Part shown: positions 52,450 through 60,642 of the stretch, piece by piece | How positions within the stretch are numbered: position 1 is the first letter of the stretch | How the letters are laid out: the number at the start of each line of letters is the position of its first letter | Source of the DNA: SG8-41 sp035649495 | GTDB lineage: Bacteria > Pseudomonadota > Gammaproteobacteria > Burkholderiales > SG8-41 | Length of the DNA stretch: 64,000 nucleotides | Assembly (NCBI GenBank): GCA_035649495.1 | Contig: DASRJL010000107.1 | Location: 34,044-98,043, forward strand | Direction of reading: 5' to 3' | Program-made: the position numbers and the translations under genes | Notes under the pieces: model-generated | The model's database searches: none | What the model saw: the letters and a program-made list of their open reading frames with translations, nothing else | What the model was told of the DNA's origin: nothing

Positions 52450-53493
52450 TCACTTCTGTCTGATCCTGCGGCTAACGGCCCTCGACCCTCCACCCCAGTT
52501 GGGCGCGTAGGCTGCCTTAACGCCCACCCCGCCGGCGACGACGATCATGATGTCGTCCGCACTCTGCGCGATGCGCAACGGACCGGCGCCGCCCGCCCCG
52601 CGACCGGTGAGATGCTCCCGCACCGCCGGAGACAATCGGTCGAGCGGCATGACGGCGCGCGCGAAGATGGCCGCCTTGAGGGCCTGCTTGGAGCAGCCGT
52701 CGCGCTCGCATGCCGCGGCGAGCTCGGGCGGCACGATGATGAGCGGCTCTCCGCCGCCGATCATTCCGGCGCCGCCGACCGTTCCCGCGATCAGCATCGA
52801 CTGGGCAAACGTCTGGGCGAGCTCCTCGTGCTTGCGGCTCGCCGAATCGACGACTTCGACCGTGCCGCTGATGCCGACCACCGTCACGACGCTATCGCCG
52901 GCTGCGTAGCCGCGCTCGACGGAGAGCGGCGCCCAGGGACTCTGCGCCTCGTTCTCGGCGAAGCAGCAGGTGTACTTCGCGGACTGGCCGAGCGTTGCCA
53001 TGTCGATTTCTCCAGGCGTGGCGCCGCCGATATTGCGCAGGCAAAGGCTTACCGCGCGGCCCGTCGTCGCGTTCGCGCGGTTGCCGGGTCCAAGCGCGTT
53101 CGCCGCGCAATTCATGCCGATGCGAGCGGCGACCGGTCCGCTCACGATGACGAGCGGCGCCGCCGAGCCGGTGGTCGTGCTGATACCCGTCAGGTTGAAC
53201 TCCTCGGCCGCCATGGCTTCGAGCGCTGCGCCCACCACCGGCAGGCAGTCCGGCAGGCAGCCCGCCATGACCGCGTTGATCGCGATGTCCCGCCAGCAGG
53301 CCGGCTGGAGCATGGGCGCGAGATTGCACACCACGTCGTCCGCATCGTAGCCGTGCGCCCGCAGCATGGCCGCCACGCGCGCCGGCGTCGGGGGCACCAC
53401 CGGGAGTCCATCGGCGAGCCCGAGTGCCGCAAGCTCCTCCTGCGCCTGCTCCCAGCCGCTGTCCGGGATTCCCCGCCATACCTCCATCGGCAT
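52450..53493 (-). CDS. DGLP-type protein, homologue of the UGSC gene's C-terminal domain
   Basis: A 347-residue protein sharing the layout of residues about 185-569 of the UGSC fusion: GLADGLPVVPPTPARV versus WGDGLPLLPATKERVD, then VIVSGPVAARIGMN / VIVNGPIAKQIRLN, LCLRNIGGATPG / LLQQNVGGALPG, and a C-terminal DDIMIVVAGG / DNIVLVVAGG. It has Cys-rich stretches (CCFAENE, CERDGC). No UGSC domain is upstream. AGTAGGAA precedes the ATG. Function unknown. Confidence 0.75.
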   Translation of the reverse strand: MPMEVWRGIPDSGWEQAQEELAALGLADGLPVVPPTPARVAAMLRAHGYDADDVVCNLAPMLQPACWRDIAINAVMAGCLPDCLPVVGAALEAMAAEEFNLTGISTTTGSAAPLVIVSGPVAARIGMNCAANALGPGNRANATTGRAVSLCLRNIGGATPGEIDMATLGQSAKYTCCFAENEAQSPWAPLSVERGYAAGDSVVTVVGISGTVEVVDSASRKHEELAQTFAQSMLIAGTVGGAGMIGGGEPLIIVPPELAAACERDGCSKQALKAAIFARAVMPLDRLSPAVREHLTGRGAGGAGPLRIAQSADDIMIVVAGGVGVKAAYAPNWGGGSRAVSRRIRQK

Positions 53494-53512
53494 TTCCTAC
53501 TCCAGCGATGCG

Positions 53513-53640
53513 AAATGGTGATGATAAATGGTGATGGGAAGTGGTGATGGGAAGTGGTGATGAAAAAGGGCTGATGGGAGAAAGTGATGTACCATCACCA
53601 GTAATCATCACCATTATCGCATCACCAGTACTCATCACCC
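53513..53640. repeat. Inverted GTGATG/CATCAC array (family A, copy 5)
   Basis: The left arm has six units of AAGTGGTGATGGG type (53513-53589), the right arm four to five (53591-53640). It lies between divergent starts (53493 and 53659). Confidence 0.85.
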
Positions 53641-53658
53641 CTTTTCGCGGAGCGAGGC

Positions 53659-54066
53659 ATGAAGATCAAGCGCATAGAGCACGTCGGCGTCGTGGTGCGG
53701 GACACCGAAGCGAGCAGGAGGCTATGGGAGGACTGTTTCGGCATTCCCCTGGGGAGCGTGGAGGAGAACACCGTGCGCAAGCTGGCGCTATACCCGGTCG
53801 GCGAGTCGATGGTCGAGCTGATTTCCGGAGTGAGTCCCGATGGCAGGCACCAGCGCATGGTGGCCGAGGGAAAGGGTGGATTGAATCACGTCTGCTTCGA
53901 GGTCGAGAACATCGATGAAGCCCTGGCAGAGCTGAAGCAGAAGGGCGTTCCGCTGCTGGACGAGATTCCCCGGATCGGCCACGAGGGTTGCCGCATCGCC
54001 TTCCTCGACCCGAAGGGAACCGAGAACTGCCTGATCGAGCTTGCGGAGCGGCCGGCGGGACACTAG
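53659..54066 (+). CDS. VOC-family protein, methylmalonyl-CoA epimerase-like
   Basis: A 135-residue vicinal-oxygen-chelate protein. The first metal His is in RIEHVGVVV and the second half has GLNHVCFEVENIDEAL and FLDPKGTENCLIELAE, matching the methylmalonyl-CoA epimerase signature. No methylmalonyl-CoA mutase is nearby, so the assignment to that pathway is tentative. Confidence 0.85.
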   Translation: MKIKRIEHVGVVVRDTEASRRLWEDCFGIPLGSVEENTVRKLALYPVGESMVELISGVSPDGRHQRMVAEGKGGLNHVCFEVENIDEALAELKQKGVPLLDEIPRIGHEGCRIAFLDPKGTENCLIELAERPAGH

Positions 54067-54091
54067 CCCGCCTGACCCCTGACGGGTTGCG

Positions 54092-54262
54092 CTACTCCTC
54101 GCCGCGGGGCGGGCGCGCGTTCCAGGCGGCGCGTGTAGCCCAGTGCCGGCGCAGGAGCCAGAGCGGCAGCACGAACAGAGAACCCGGTGCAGCCAGCACG
54201 AGGCCGTAGGCGCACCACTTTGCCACCTGGCGTGCCGACGGTGCCTTGAGTGCCTTCAACAT
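54092..54262 (-). CDS. Small membrane protein, paralogue of 46046-46222
   Basis: A 56-residue protein, ATG at 54262 with an AGGGGG run upstream. Sequence AKWCAYGLVLAAPGSLFVLP then LWLLRRHW matches the 58-residue protein at 46046. One hydrophobic segment spans residues 15-37. The spacing to the VOC gene (convergent, 25 bases) contains a CCTGACCCCTGACGG repeat word. Confidence 0.75.
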   Translation of the reverse strand: MLKALKAPSARQVAKWCAYGLVLAAPGSLFVLPLWLLRRHWATRAAWNARPPRGEE

Positions 54263-54403
54263 TTCGTCCGCCCCCTGAAGCTTGTTATTCCCGGACTGGG
54301 CAGCAAGATCGGTACCAGGCGGCGAGCCGCGCCGCAGGAGCCCGACAGCCGGTCGATCCCCTCCGATAGAAGCGTGACGAATTCCCGCAGATGACGGATG
54401 GGT

Positions 54404-54486
54404 GGTTCGGATTCACGACGCGTTCTCGGCAGTCGTCGACGGAGTGCGCGTCGAGGGGCGGAACAGGGGCCCCGGTTTCCGGGGAT
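54404..54486 (-). repeat. REP-like element R2, copy c (inverted)
   Basis: Read on the minus strand: hairpin CCCCGG-AAA-CCGGGG (54470-54484), then TTCCGCCCCTCGACGCGC (54446-54463), then a variable part. It lacks the GGCGGCCTCTGATC start seen in copies a and b. It directly abuts the R1 repeat. Confidence 0.7.
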
Positions 54487-54488
54487 GC

Positions 54489-54622
54489 GCCCCGGCCTCG
54501 GTCTCCGGAACGGTGGTGCGGGACGGGGCGTGGAGCCGCTGCGTCGCATACGTTTCCACTTGCCGGGGCCGCTCGCTGCTCCCGCACCCTGCTGCGCACA
54601 CCGAGTCGTAGCGGCACCCCGG
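54489..54622 (+). repeat. Dispersed repeat R1, copy 2
   Basis: About 133 bases nearly identical to 234-366. As at copy 1, it lies upstream of a catabolic gene set in plus orientation. Confidence 0.8.
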
Positions 54623-54776
54623 GTGACGCGCGGAGCGGCCGACACCGATATCGGCTGCGACATTGCGATAGTGGTGCGGAGGCCGCTGCCCGGCGCCGCC
54701 CTGCCTCCCGGTCACGCTTCATGGAAAAGTTCCAGATGGTGAATCCCTGGCGTGCGCGGTTGTCGAGGCGGAGCGC

Positions 54777-54804
54777 TTGCAAGGGCCATAGAGGGGCATA
54801 TACT
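54777..54804 (+). promoter_or_regulatory. Promoter of the GMC dehydrogenase operon
   Basis: TTGCAA at 54777-54782, a 16-base spacer and TATACT at 54799-54804 make a good sigma-70-type promoter about 100 bases ahead of the first gene. Confidence 0.55.
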
Positions 54805-54906
54805 GGACCGCGCAATTTGTTTCGACGCTCAGCGAATCTGCGGTAGCCGCTGCAAAAGCCGGCGCTGCATGACTTACGGATCCGGAACGGGTTTCCAGGG
54901 GGAGAC

Positions 54907-55614
54907 ATGAAGAACGATGCGTTCGATCGCCGCAGCTTCCTGAAGAGCGCCGTGGTGGGCAGCGCCGCCGCAGCCACCGCGACCTTGCCGCAGTCCGCAG
55001 AGGCCCAGCAGCGCGCAGCCGCTTCGGCCAGCGCTGCCCCGGCCTATTCGTTCCTGAACCTGGAGGAGCAGGCTTTCATCGAGGCGCTGGTCGACCACAT
55101 GGTGCCGGCCGACGAACACTCGCCCAAGGGCACCGACGTCGGCATCAACATTTACATCGACCGCGCGCTCGCCGGGAGCTGGGGCAAGGGTGCGCGCCTT
55201 TACATGCAGGGACCCTGGAAGCAGGGCCACCCGAACCAGGGCTACCAGCTGCCGCTGACACCTGCCGAGCTGTACCGCGCCGGCATTCCGGCGGCCAATG
55301 CGTACTGCGCCAAGACCTACGGCAAGCCGTTCGACAAGATTGACGAAGCGCAGCGCGAGGAATTTCTGCTCGCCTGGCAGGCAGGCAAAGTCGCGTTCGA
55401 GGGCGGTCCGCCAGCGCGCGTGTTTTTCGGCATGCTCTACCAGAACGTCGTGCAGGGCATGTTCGCCGACCCGATTCATGGCGGCAACCGGGGGAAGGCG
55501 GGCTGGAAGATGATCGGCTTCCCGGGGATCATCGCGGTGCACTATCAGAACGTCGAGAAGTACCGCGACAAGCGCTATACGGCCGAAATCGTCAGCATCC
55601 AGGACATGAGCTAA
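54907..55614 (+). CDS. Gluconate 2-dehydrogenase subunit 3-family protein
   Basis: A 235-residue protein with a Tat signal (DRRSFLKSAVVGSAAA) and the subunit-3 body (FLNLEEQAFIEALVDHMVPADEHSPKGTDVGINIYIDRALAG). In gluconate 2-dehydrogenase and related enzymes this small subunit is needed for export and assembly of the flavoprotein. GGGGAGAC precedes the ATG. It heads the operon with the GMC flavoprotein. Confidence 0.9.
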   Translation: MKNDAFDRRSFLKSAVVGSAAAATATLPQSAEAQQRAAASASAAPAYSFLNLEEQAFIEALVDHMVPADEHSPKGTDVGINIYIDRALAGSWGKGARLYMQGPWKQGHPNQGYQLPLTPAELYRAGIPAANAYCAKTYGKPFDKIDEAQREEFLLAWQAGKVAFEGGPPARVFFGMLYQNVVQGMFADPIHGGNRGKAGWKMIGFPGIIAVHYQNVEKYRDKRYTAEIVSIQDMS

Positions 55615-55624
55615 AGGGGGCGAC

Positions 55625-57391
55625 ATGGCGATCAAACTCAAGGAAGTCGACGCCGTCGTCGTGGGCCTGGGCTGGACGGGCGGCATACTGTCGAAGGAGC
55701 TCGCCGAAGCCGGGCTCAAGGTCGTCGCGCTCGAGCGCGGCGGCATGCGCAGCACGGCGAACGACTACTCGCTGCCGGGCGTGCGCGACGAGCTGCGCTA
55801 CGTTCACCGCCACGACCTCATGCAGGACACGCAGCGGGACACGCTGACTATCCGCAACAACGTCAAGATGGAGGCGCTGCCCATGCGCCAGCTCGGGTCG
55901 TTCCTGCCGGGCGAAGTCGTGGGCGGATCGAGCGTGCACTGGAGCGGTCACACGTGGCGCTGGACCGACATGGAGTTCAAAGTCCGCAGCTTGTACGAAG
56001 AGCGCTACGGCAAGAGCTTCATTCCCCCCGACATGACCATACAGGACTGGGGCATTACCTACGCGGAGCTGGAGCCGTACTACGACAAGTTCGAGTACGT
56101 CGCCGGCGTCTCGGGCAAGGCGGGCAACCTGCAGGGCAAGATACAACCCGGGGGCAATCCGTTCGAGGCGCCCCGCGCTCGCGAGTACCCGCTGCCGCCG
56201 CTCACGACCATACTGGCGAGCCAGATGTTCGCCGATGCCGCGAAGAACATGGGTTACCACCCGTTCCCGCGCCCCAGCGCGAACGCGTCGCGCGCCTACA
56301 CCAATCCCGACGGCGCGAGGTTCGGCGCGTGCCAGTACTGCGGCTTCTGCCAGCGCTTCGGCTGCGAGGCCAACGCGAAGGGCAGCGCGCACATGACGGT
56401 GATCCCGATCGCCATGCGGAACCCGAACTTCGAGCTGCGCACGCATTCGTGGGTGACGAAGGTGCTGAAGGATGGCAATCGCGTGACCGGTGTCACCTAC
56501 ACCAACGTGCTGACCGGCGAGGAGTACGAGCAGCCCGCGGGCATCGTGCTGCTCAACGCCTACGCCATCAACAACGTGCACCTCATGCTGTTGTCGGGCA
56601 TAGGCACGCCGTACGACCCGGCGGCGCAGAAAGGCGTCGTCGGGAAAAACTACTGCTACCAGACCGGCGTAAGCGCGAACCTGTTCTTCGAGGGCAGGAA
56701 CTTCAACCCGTTCATGGCGGCGGGCGGCTCGAACTGGACCGCCGACGATTTCAACATCAACCTCGACTTCGATCGCGCCCCGCACGGCTTCATCGGCGGC
56801 TACAGCATGGGATCCGGCTTCAATACCGCGCTGCCGATCGGCTATCGGCCCGTGCCGCGGGGCACCCCGTCCTGGGGCAAGGCCTGGAAAGCCGCGACCG
56901 CCAAGTGGTACCAGACCGCGATGAACATCGGCGCGAGCGGCAGCGTGATGGCCAACCGGTACAACTACTACGATCTCGATCCGACCTACCGCAACGCGTT
57001 CGGCCAGCCGCTGATGCGGATGACCTTCGACTACAAGGAGAACGAGCTGAAGATGGGCCGTCACGCGGCGCAGAAGGTCAACGACCTGGCGAAATCCATG
57101 AATCCCACCTCGTTCAACGCGGCGTCGGTGCGCGACTCGTGGTCGGTCGTGCCCTACCAGAGCACGCACAACACCGGCGGCACGATCATGGGCACCAATC
57201 CCTCCAACAGCGTGGTCAACAAGTATCTGCAGAGCTGGGATGCCCACAACCTGTTCACGGTCGGCGCCAACGTCTTCGCCCACAACGCGTCGTACAATCC
57301 CACCGGCCCGGTGGGCGCGCTTGCCTACTGGACGGCGGATGCGATCAAGACGAAGTACCTCAAGAATCCGGGACCGCTGGTTTCTGCCTGA
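55625..57391 (+). CDS. GMC-family flavoprotein dehydrogenase (gluconate dehydrogenase large-subunit-like)
   Basis: A 588-residue FAD-dependent oxidoreductase. The FAD-binding strand is DAVVVGLGWTGGILSKELAEAG, then VVGGSSVHWSGHTWR, CQYCGFCQRFGCEANAKG (the Cys-rich region of this subfamily), and the C-terminal THNTGGTIMG and NASYNPTGPVGALAYWTADAI. It is probably exported with its Tat-bearing partner, and electrons would pass to the cytochrome c encoded next. The substrate is unknown. Confidence 0.92.
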   Translation: MAIKLKEVDAVVVGLGWTGGILSKELAEAGLKVVALERGGMRSTANDYSLPGVRDELRYVHRHDLMQDTQRDTLTIRNNVKMEALPMRQLGSFLPGEVVGGSSVHWSGHTWRWTDMEFKVRSLYEERYGKSFIPPDMTIQDWGITYAELEPYYDKFEYVAGVSGKAGNLQGKIQPGGNPFEAPRAREYPLPPLTTILASQMFADAAKNMGYHPFPRPSANASRAYTNPDGARFGACQYCGFCQRFGCEANAKGSAHMTVIPIAMRNPNFELRTHSWVTKVLKDGNRVTGVTYTNVLTGEEYEQPAGIVLLNAYAINNVHLMLLSGIGTPYDPAAQKGVVGKNYCYQTGVSANLFFEGRNFNPFMAAGGSNWTADDFNINLDFDRAPHGFIGGYSMGSGFNTALPIGYRPVPRGTPSWGKAWKAATAKWYQTAMNIGASGSVMANRYNYYDLDPTYRNAFGQPLMRMTFDYKENELKMGRHAAQKVNDLAKSMNPTSFNAASVRDSWSVVPYQSTHNTGGTIMGTNPSNSVVNKYLQSWDAHNLFTVGANVFAHNASYNPTGPVGALAYWTADAIKTKYLKNPGPLVSA

Positions 57392-57396
57392 ACTGT

Positions 57397-57435
57397 GTGA
57401 CCCGTGACCAGTGACCGGTGACCAGTGACTCGTGA
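57397..57435. repeat. GTGACCA/GTGACCG repeat (family B)
   Basis: Five units of GTGACCAGTGACCG type between the GMC gene stop and the cytochrome gene, running up to its ribosome site GAAAGG. Confidence 0.75.
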
Positions 57436-57445
57436 AAGGTATCGT

Positions 57446-57820
57446 GTGCAGCAGACGACATCAGTAATCCTCGGTATTGCACTGGCGGTCGCGGCGGGCG
57501 CGGCTCATGCGCAGGCGGACGCAAAGCGCGGCGAGAAGGTGTTCGAGGAATGCCGCGCGTGTCACGCGCCGGACGGCGCGGCCAACGAGGTGGGGCCCGG
57601 TTTGCGTGGCGTCTTCGGGCGCAAGGCAGGTGAGCGCGAGGATTTCCGCTATTCCCCGGCGTTGAAGCGCAGCAACATCACGTGGACGCCGCAGACCATC
57701 GACACCTTCATCGCCGATCCGCAAAAGGTCGTCCCGGCAAACCGCATGCCGTATGCGGGCCTGCCGGACGCGCGCGCGCGCGCCGACCTCATCCAGTACA
57801 TGCAGCAGGCGTTCAAGTAA
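57446..57820 (+). CDS. Class I c-type cytochrome
   Basis: A 124-residue periplasmic cytochrome. The GTG at 57446 is chosen because AAAGG lies 6 bases upstream and it opens on a signal peptide (cleaved near HAQA). Haem site C36-R-A-C39-H40; axial Met101 in NRMPYAG, typical of cytochrome c2/c550-type. It is expected to take electrons from the flavoprotein upstream. Confidence 0.92.
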   Translation: MQQTTSVILGIALAVAAGAAHAQADAKRGEKVFEECRACHAPDGAANEVGPGLRGVFGRKAGEREDFRYSPALKRSNITWTPQTIDTFIADPQKVVPANRMPYAGLPDARARADLIQYMQQAFK

Positions 57821-57843
57821 GCGGAGCCCAGGGAGGCGCATTG

Positions 57844-58644
57844 ATGGCTTCGCGCGTCAATCACGTCGCGATCACGTCCGACCAATATGCGTTGAACGGC
57901 CGATTCTACGAATCCCTTTTCGGCATGAAGCCGTCAAGCAGGCCTCGGCCCGCGCGCTCCGTTGTGCTGGGCGACGGCTATATAGGCATGAACGTAATTC
58001 CGCGCCGCGACGGGCGCACCAGCGGGCTCGATCATTTCGGCATCGAAGTCGAAGATGTCGAGGACACCATTGCACGTATTGCGAAATTCGATTCGTCTTT
58101 GAGCGCAGTAAAGCGCCCGCCCATCCGCCCCTTCGCCGCCTACAGCGCTCATGATCCCGACACCAACATCTTCGATCTGTCGCAGAAGAGTTTGGGCGGG
58201 CAGAAGGACGTCTATGCCGAGAACGATTGGGTTCAGCCGCGCACGATCTCGCATATCGCGCTGCGTACCCGCCACGCCGAGCGTTGCTCCCAGTTCTACG
58301 TGGACGTGTTCGGATTGACGCCGCTCGACCGGCCCAAGGACGGCAATTTCTATCTCTCCGACGGGCGCGTGACGCTGATGATCATTCCCTGGAAGATCGC
58401 GGACTACTACGGACAAGACCCCGCGCGCACAGGGCTTGATCATATCGGCTTCAAGGTGGAGTCGGTCGACCGGGTGAAGAAGGACATGGAATTTCTGATC
58501 GGTGAGAATCCGCACATGCGCACGCGTGCGCTCGGTTACGGCTCAGAAGGTGAAGCACGCCTCAAGCTGTTCCAAAAATGCCCGCTCGGCCACTTCCATC
58601 TAACCGACATTGAAGGCGTCCACATCGACGTGGCGGAAGAATGA
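57844..58644 (+). CDS. VOC-family dioxygenase-like protein (two domains)
   Basis: A 266-residue protein with two tandem VOC domains (N-terminal MASRVNHVAITS, second half TISHIALRTRHAERC). Metal ligand candidates are His in RVNHVAI, His in GLDHFGIE and GLDHIGFK, and the end HIDVAEE. The closest pattern is extradiol-type ring-cleavage VOC proteins. GGGAGG precedes the ATG. About 40 percent identical by eye to the gene at 58720-59532, which is convergent with it. Confidence 0.85.
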   Translation: MASRVNHVAITSDQYALNGRFYESLFGMKPSSRPRPARSVVLGDGYIGMNVIPRRDGRTSGLDHFGIEVEDVEDTIARIAKFDSSLSAVKRPPIRPFAAYSAHDPDTNIFDLSQKSLGGQKDVYAENDWVQPRTISHIALRTRHAERCSQFYVDVFGLTPLDRPKDGNFYLSDGRVTLMIIPWKIADYYGQDPARTGLDHIGFKVESVDRVKKDMEFLIGENPHMRTRALGYGSEGEARLKLFQKCPLGHFHLTDIEGVHIDVAEE

Positions 58645-58719
58645 ACGTTGTCATTTGACTGACATCGCCGCCAAGATTGAAACGCGCTGCGGTGCATCTC
58701 TCTCAGCCGGTTCTTCTTA

Positions 58720-59532
58720 TCACTCGTCGGTGATGTCGATCCAGTTCCCGTCGGGATCGGACATCTGCCATTTGCCGCTCGCCTGGCCGGCGAGAAAGCG
58801 TTTGCGCACATCGGATTCCGGGCTGCCGCCCAGCGGCACGCCGGCGAGATAAGGATTCATCCCGGCCACTTCCGCGACCCGCGCCTTGAACGCGTCCAGG
58901 TTCCCGACATGAAAGCCGATATGGTCCGGACCCGGGCGCTTGACCGACATGCCCTCGAACGCCGGAATCGACCAGGGCAGCACGGCGAGCGTCATCCGCC
59001 CGTCGGTTAGACAGTACCCAGCCTTGCCGGATTCGCGGCTCACCAGTTCGAGCTCGAACACGTCGCGGTAGAATTCCGCGCATTGCTCCGCGTTGGGCGT
59101 GCGGATGGCGAACTTGTTGACGTAGCGTTCCTGGACCCAGCCGCCGCCTGCGATCTCGGCATAGACTTCCTTGCGCGTGTCCTGTTTCTTCTGCGCGAGA
59201 TCGAAGACGTTGCCGTCGGGATCGTTGCCGCTGTATGCGGCGAAGGGCCGCGCCGAGGGCCGCTTCGCGATCGTCGCGTTCCTGTGCTTGCGCTTCATGC
59301 GTTCCAGCACGGGTTCGACGTCATCGACCACCACGCCGAAATGATCGATGCCCCCGACATAGCCGTCGCGTCGCGGAATGAGGTTCAGACCCACATACCC
59401 GTCGCTGATAGTGATCGACGAGGCCGGACGGCCCCTGGCGGAAGGCTTCAGCCCGAACACAGCCTCGTAGAACTTGCCGAGCGTGTTGTATTGGTGGCTG
59501 ATGATGGCCACGTGATTGATCTGGGCGAACAT
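58720..59532 (-). CDS. VOC-family dioxygenase-like protein, paralogue
   Basis: A 270-residue two-domain VOC protein paralogous to the preceding gene (QINHVAIISHQY, GGIDHFGVVV, GPDHIGFHVG, GNWIDITDE). It is convergent with it and divergent from the Bug gene. Two related VOC genes end to end suggest an inverted duplication. Confidence 0.85.
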   Translation of the reverse strand: MFAQINHVAIISHQYNTLGKFYEAVFGLKPSARGRPASSITISDGYVGLNLIPRRDGYVGGIDHFGVVVDDVEPVLERMKRKHRNATIAKRPSARPFAAYSGNDPDGNVFDLAQKKQDTRKEVYAEIAGGGWVQERYVNKFAIRTPNAEQCAEFYRDVFELELVSRESGKAGYCLTDGRMTLAVLPWSIPAFEGMSVKRPGPDHIGFHVGNLDAFKARVAEVAGMNPYLAGVPLGGSPESDVRKRFLAGQASGKWQMSDPDGNWIDITDE

Positions 59533-59629
59533 CTGCGCTTCCTCTACTTGCCTTGCTGCGGCGGTCGGGATAGATTGCCCGGTAATCTACCACCAACCCG
59601 CTCCCATCGCGCTTGACCGGAATGAAGTC

Positions 59630-60610
59630 GTGAACCGGCTTTGCATTCGTGTTCTCGCGGCGATCGCCTTCGCTTCGCTGGCCACCGGCGCCGCGCTCAA
59701 TACGGACCTGAGGGCGCAGGACTACCCCGCAAGGCCGATTCGGCTCATCGTCTCGTTTCCCGCGGGCACTAGCGATGTTCTGGGCCGGGCCTTCGCGCAG
59801 CACGCGACGCTCGGCCAACCGATAGTGGTCGAGAACATAGCCGGCGCGAACGGAGCAATCGGAATGACGCGCCTGGCCAAGTCCGCTCCTGATGGCCATA
59901 CCATCGGGCTCGGAGCCACCACCAACCTTGCCGTCGGTCCCAACCTTAACTCCAGGCTTCTCTACGATCCGCTCAAGGATTTCGCGCCGATAGCGCTGCT
60001 CGCGCGCGTGCCCATCGTGCTGGTGGTGAACTCGGCCGTGCCGGCGAGATCGGTCGCCGAGCTCGTCGCCCTTGCGCGTGCGCAACCCGGCAAGCTCAAC
60101 TACGGCTCGATCGGCACCGGATCGACCGGTCACCTGCTCGGCGAGCTGCTGCGGCGGCGGGCCGGCATCGACATCGTTCATGTGCCCTACAAGGGGGCCG
60201 CGCCGGGCGTGACAGCTTTGCTCACTGGAGAGGTGCAGTTCTTTTTCTTCCCGGTGTTCGTCGACGCGAGGGCGCACGTCCGCTCGGGCGCGCTGCGGCC
60301 GCTCGCGCTGGTCGATTCGCGCCGCTCCCCGGTCGCGCCGGACCTGCCTACGCTGACGGAGCTCGGCTATACCCTGGAAGCGGCGGCCTGGTGGGCTCTG
60401 ATCGCGCCGGCCGGCACGCCGGAGGCGATCGTGCAGCGGCTCGCCCGAGAGGTGCGGCGCGTCCTTTCGCTCGAACCAATGAGGCGCTTCCTCGACGAGC
60501 AGGGAATCGAGGCGGGCGACCTGGGGCCGGAGGCGGTCAAGGCCTACATTGCCTCGGAGCACGCCCGCTACGGCCGCATAGTGCGCGAAACGGGCGTGCA
60601 GGTCGAGTGA
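59630..60610 (+). CDS. Bug/TctC-family substrate-binding protein
   Basis: A 326-residue exported solute-binding protein. The GTG at 59630 is preferred: it opens on the signal peptide (VLAAIAFASLATGAAL) and gives the normal length, whereas the upstream ATG lies in the divergent VOC gene. Mature start DYPARPIRLIVSFPAGTSD, then VHVPYKGAAPG and APAGTP. Confidence 0.93.
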   Translation: MNRLCIRVLAAIAFASLATGAALNTDLRAQDYPARPIRLIVSFPAGTSDVLGRAFAQHATLGQPIVVENIAGANGAIGMTRLAKSAPDGHTIGLGATTNLAVGPNLNSRLLYDPLKDFAPIALLARVPIVLVVNSAVPARSVAELVALARAQPGKLNYGSIGTGSTGHLLGELLRRRAGIDIVHVPYKGAAPGVTALLTGEVQFFFFPVFVDARAHVRSGALRPLALVDSRRSPVAPDLPTLTELGYTLEAAAWWALIAPAGTPEAIVQRLAREVRRVLSLEPMRRFLDEQGIEAGDLGPEAVKAYIASEHARYGRIVRETGVQVE

Positions 60611-60642
60611 TCGGATTGCTTTACCATTAGACTGGCTCCGAT

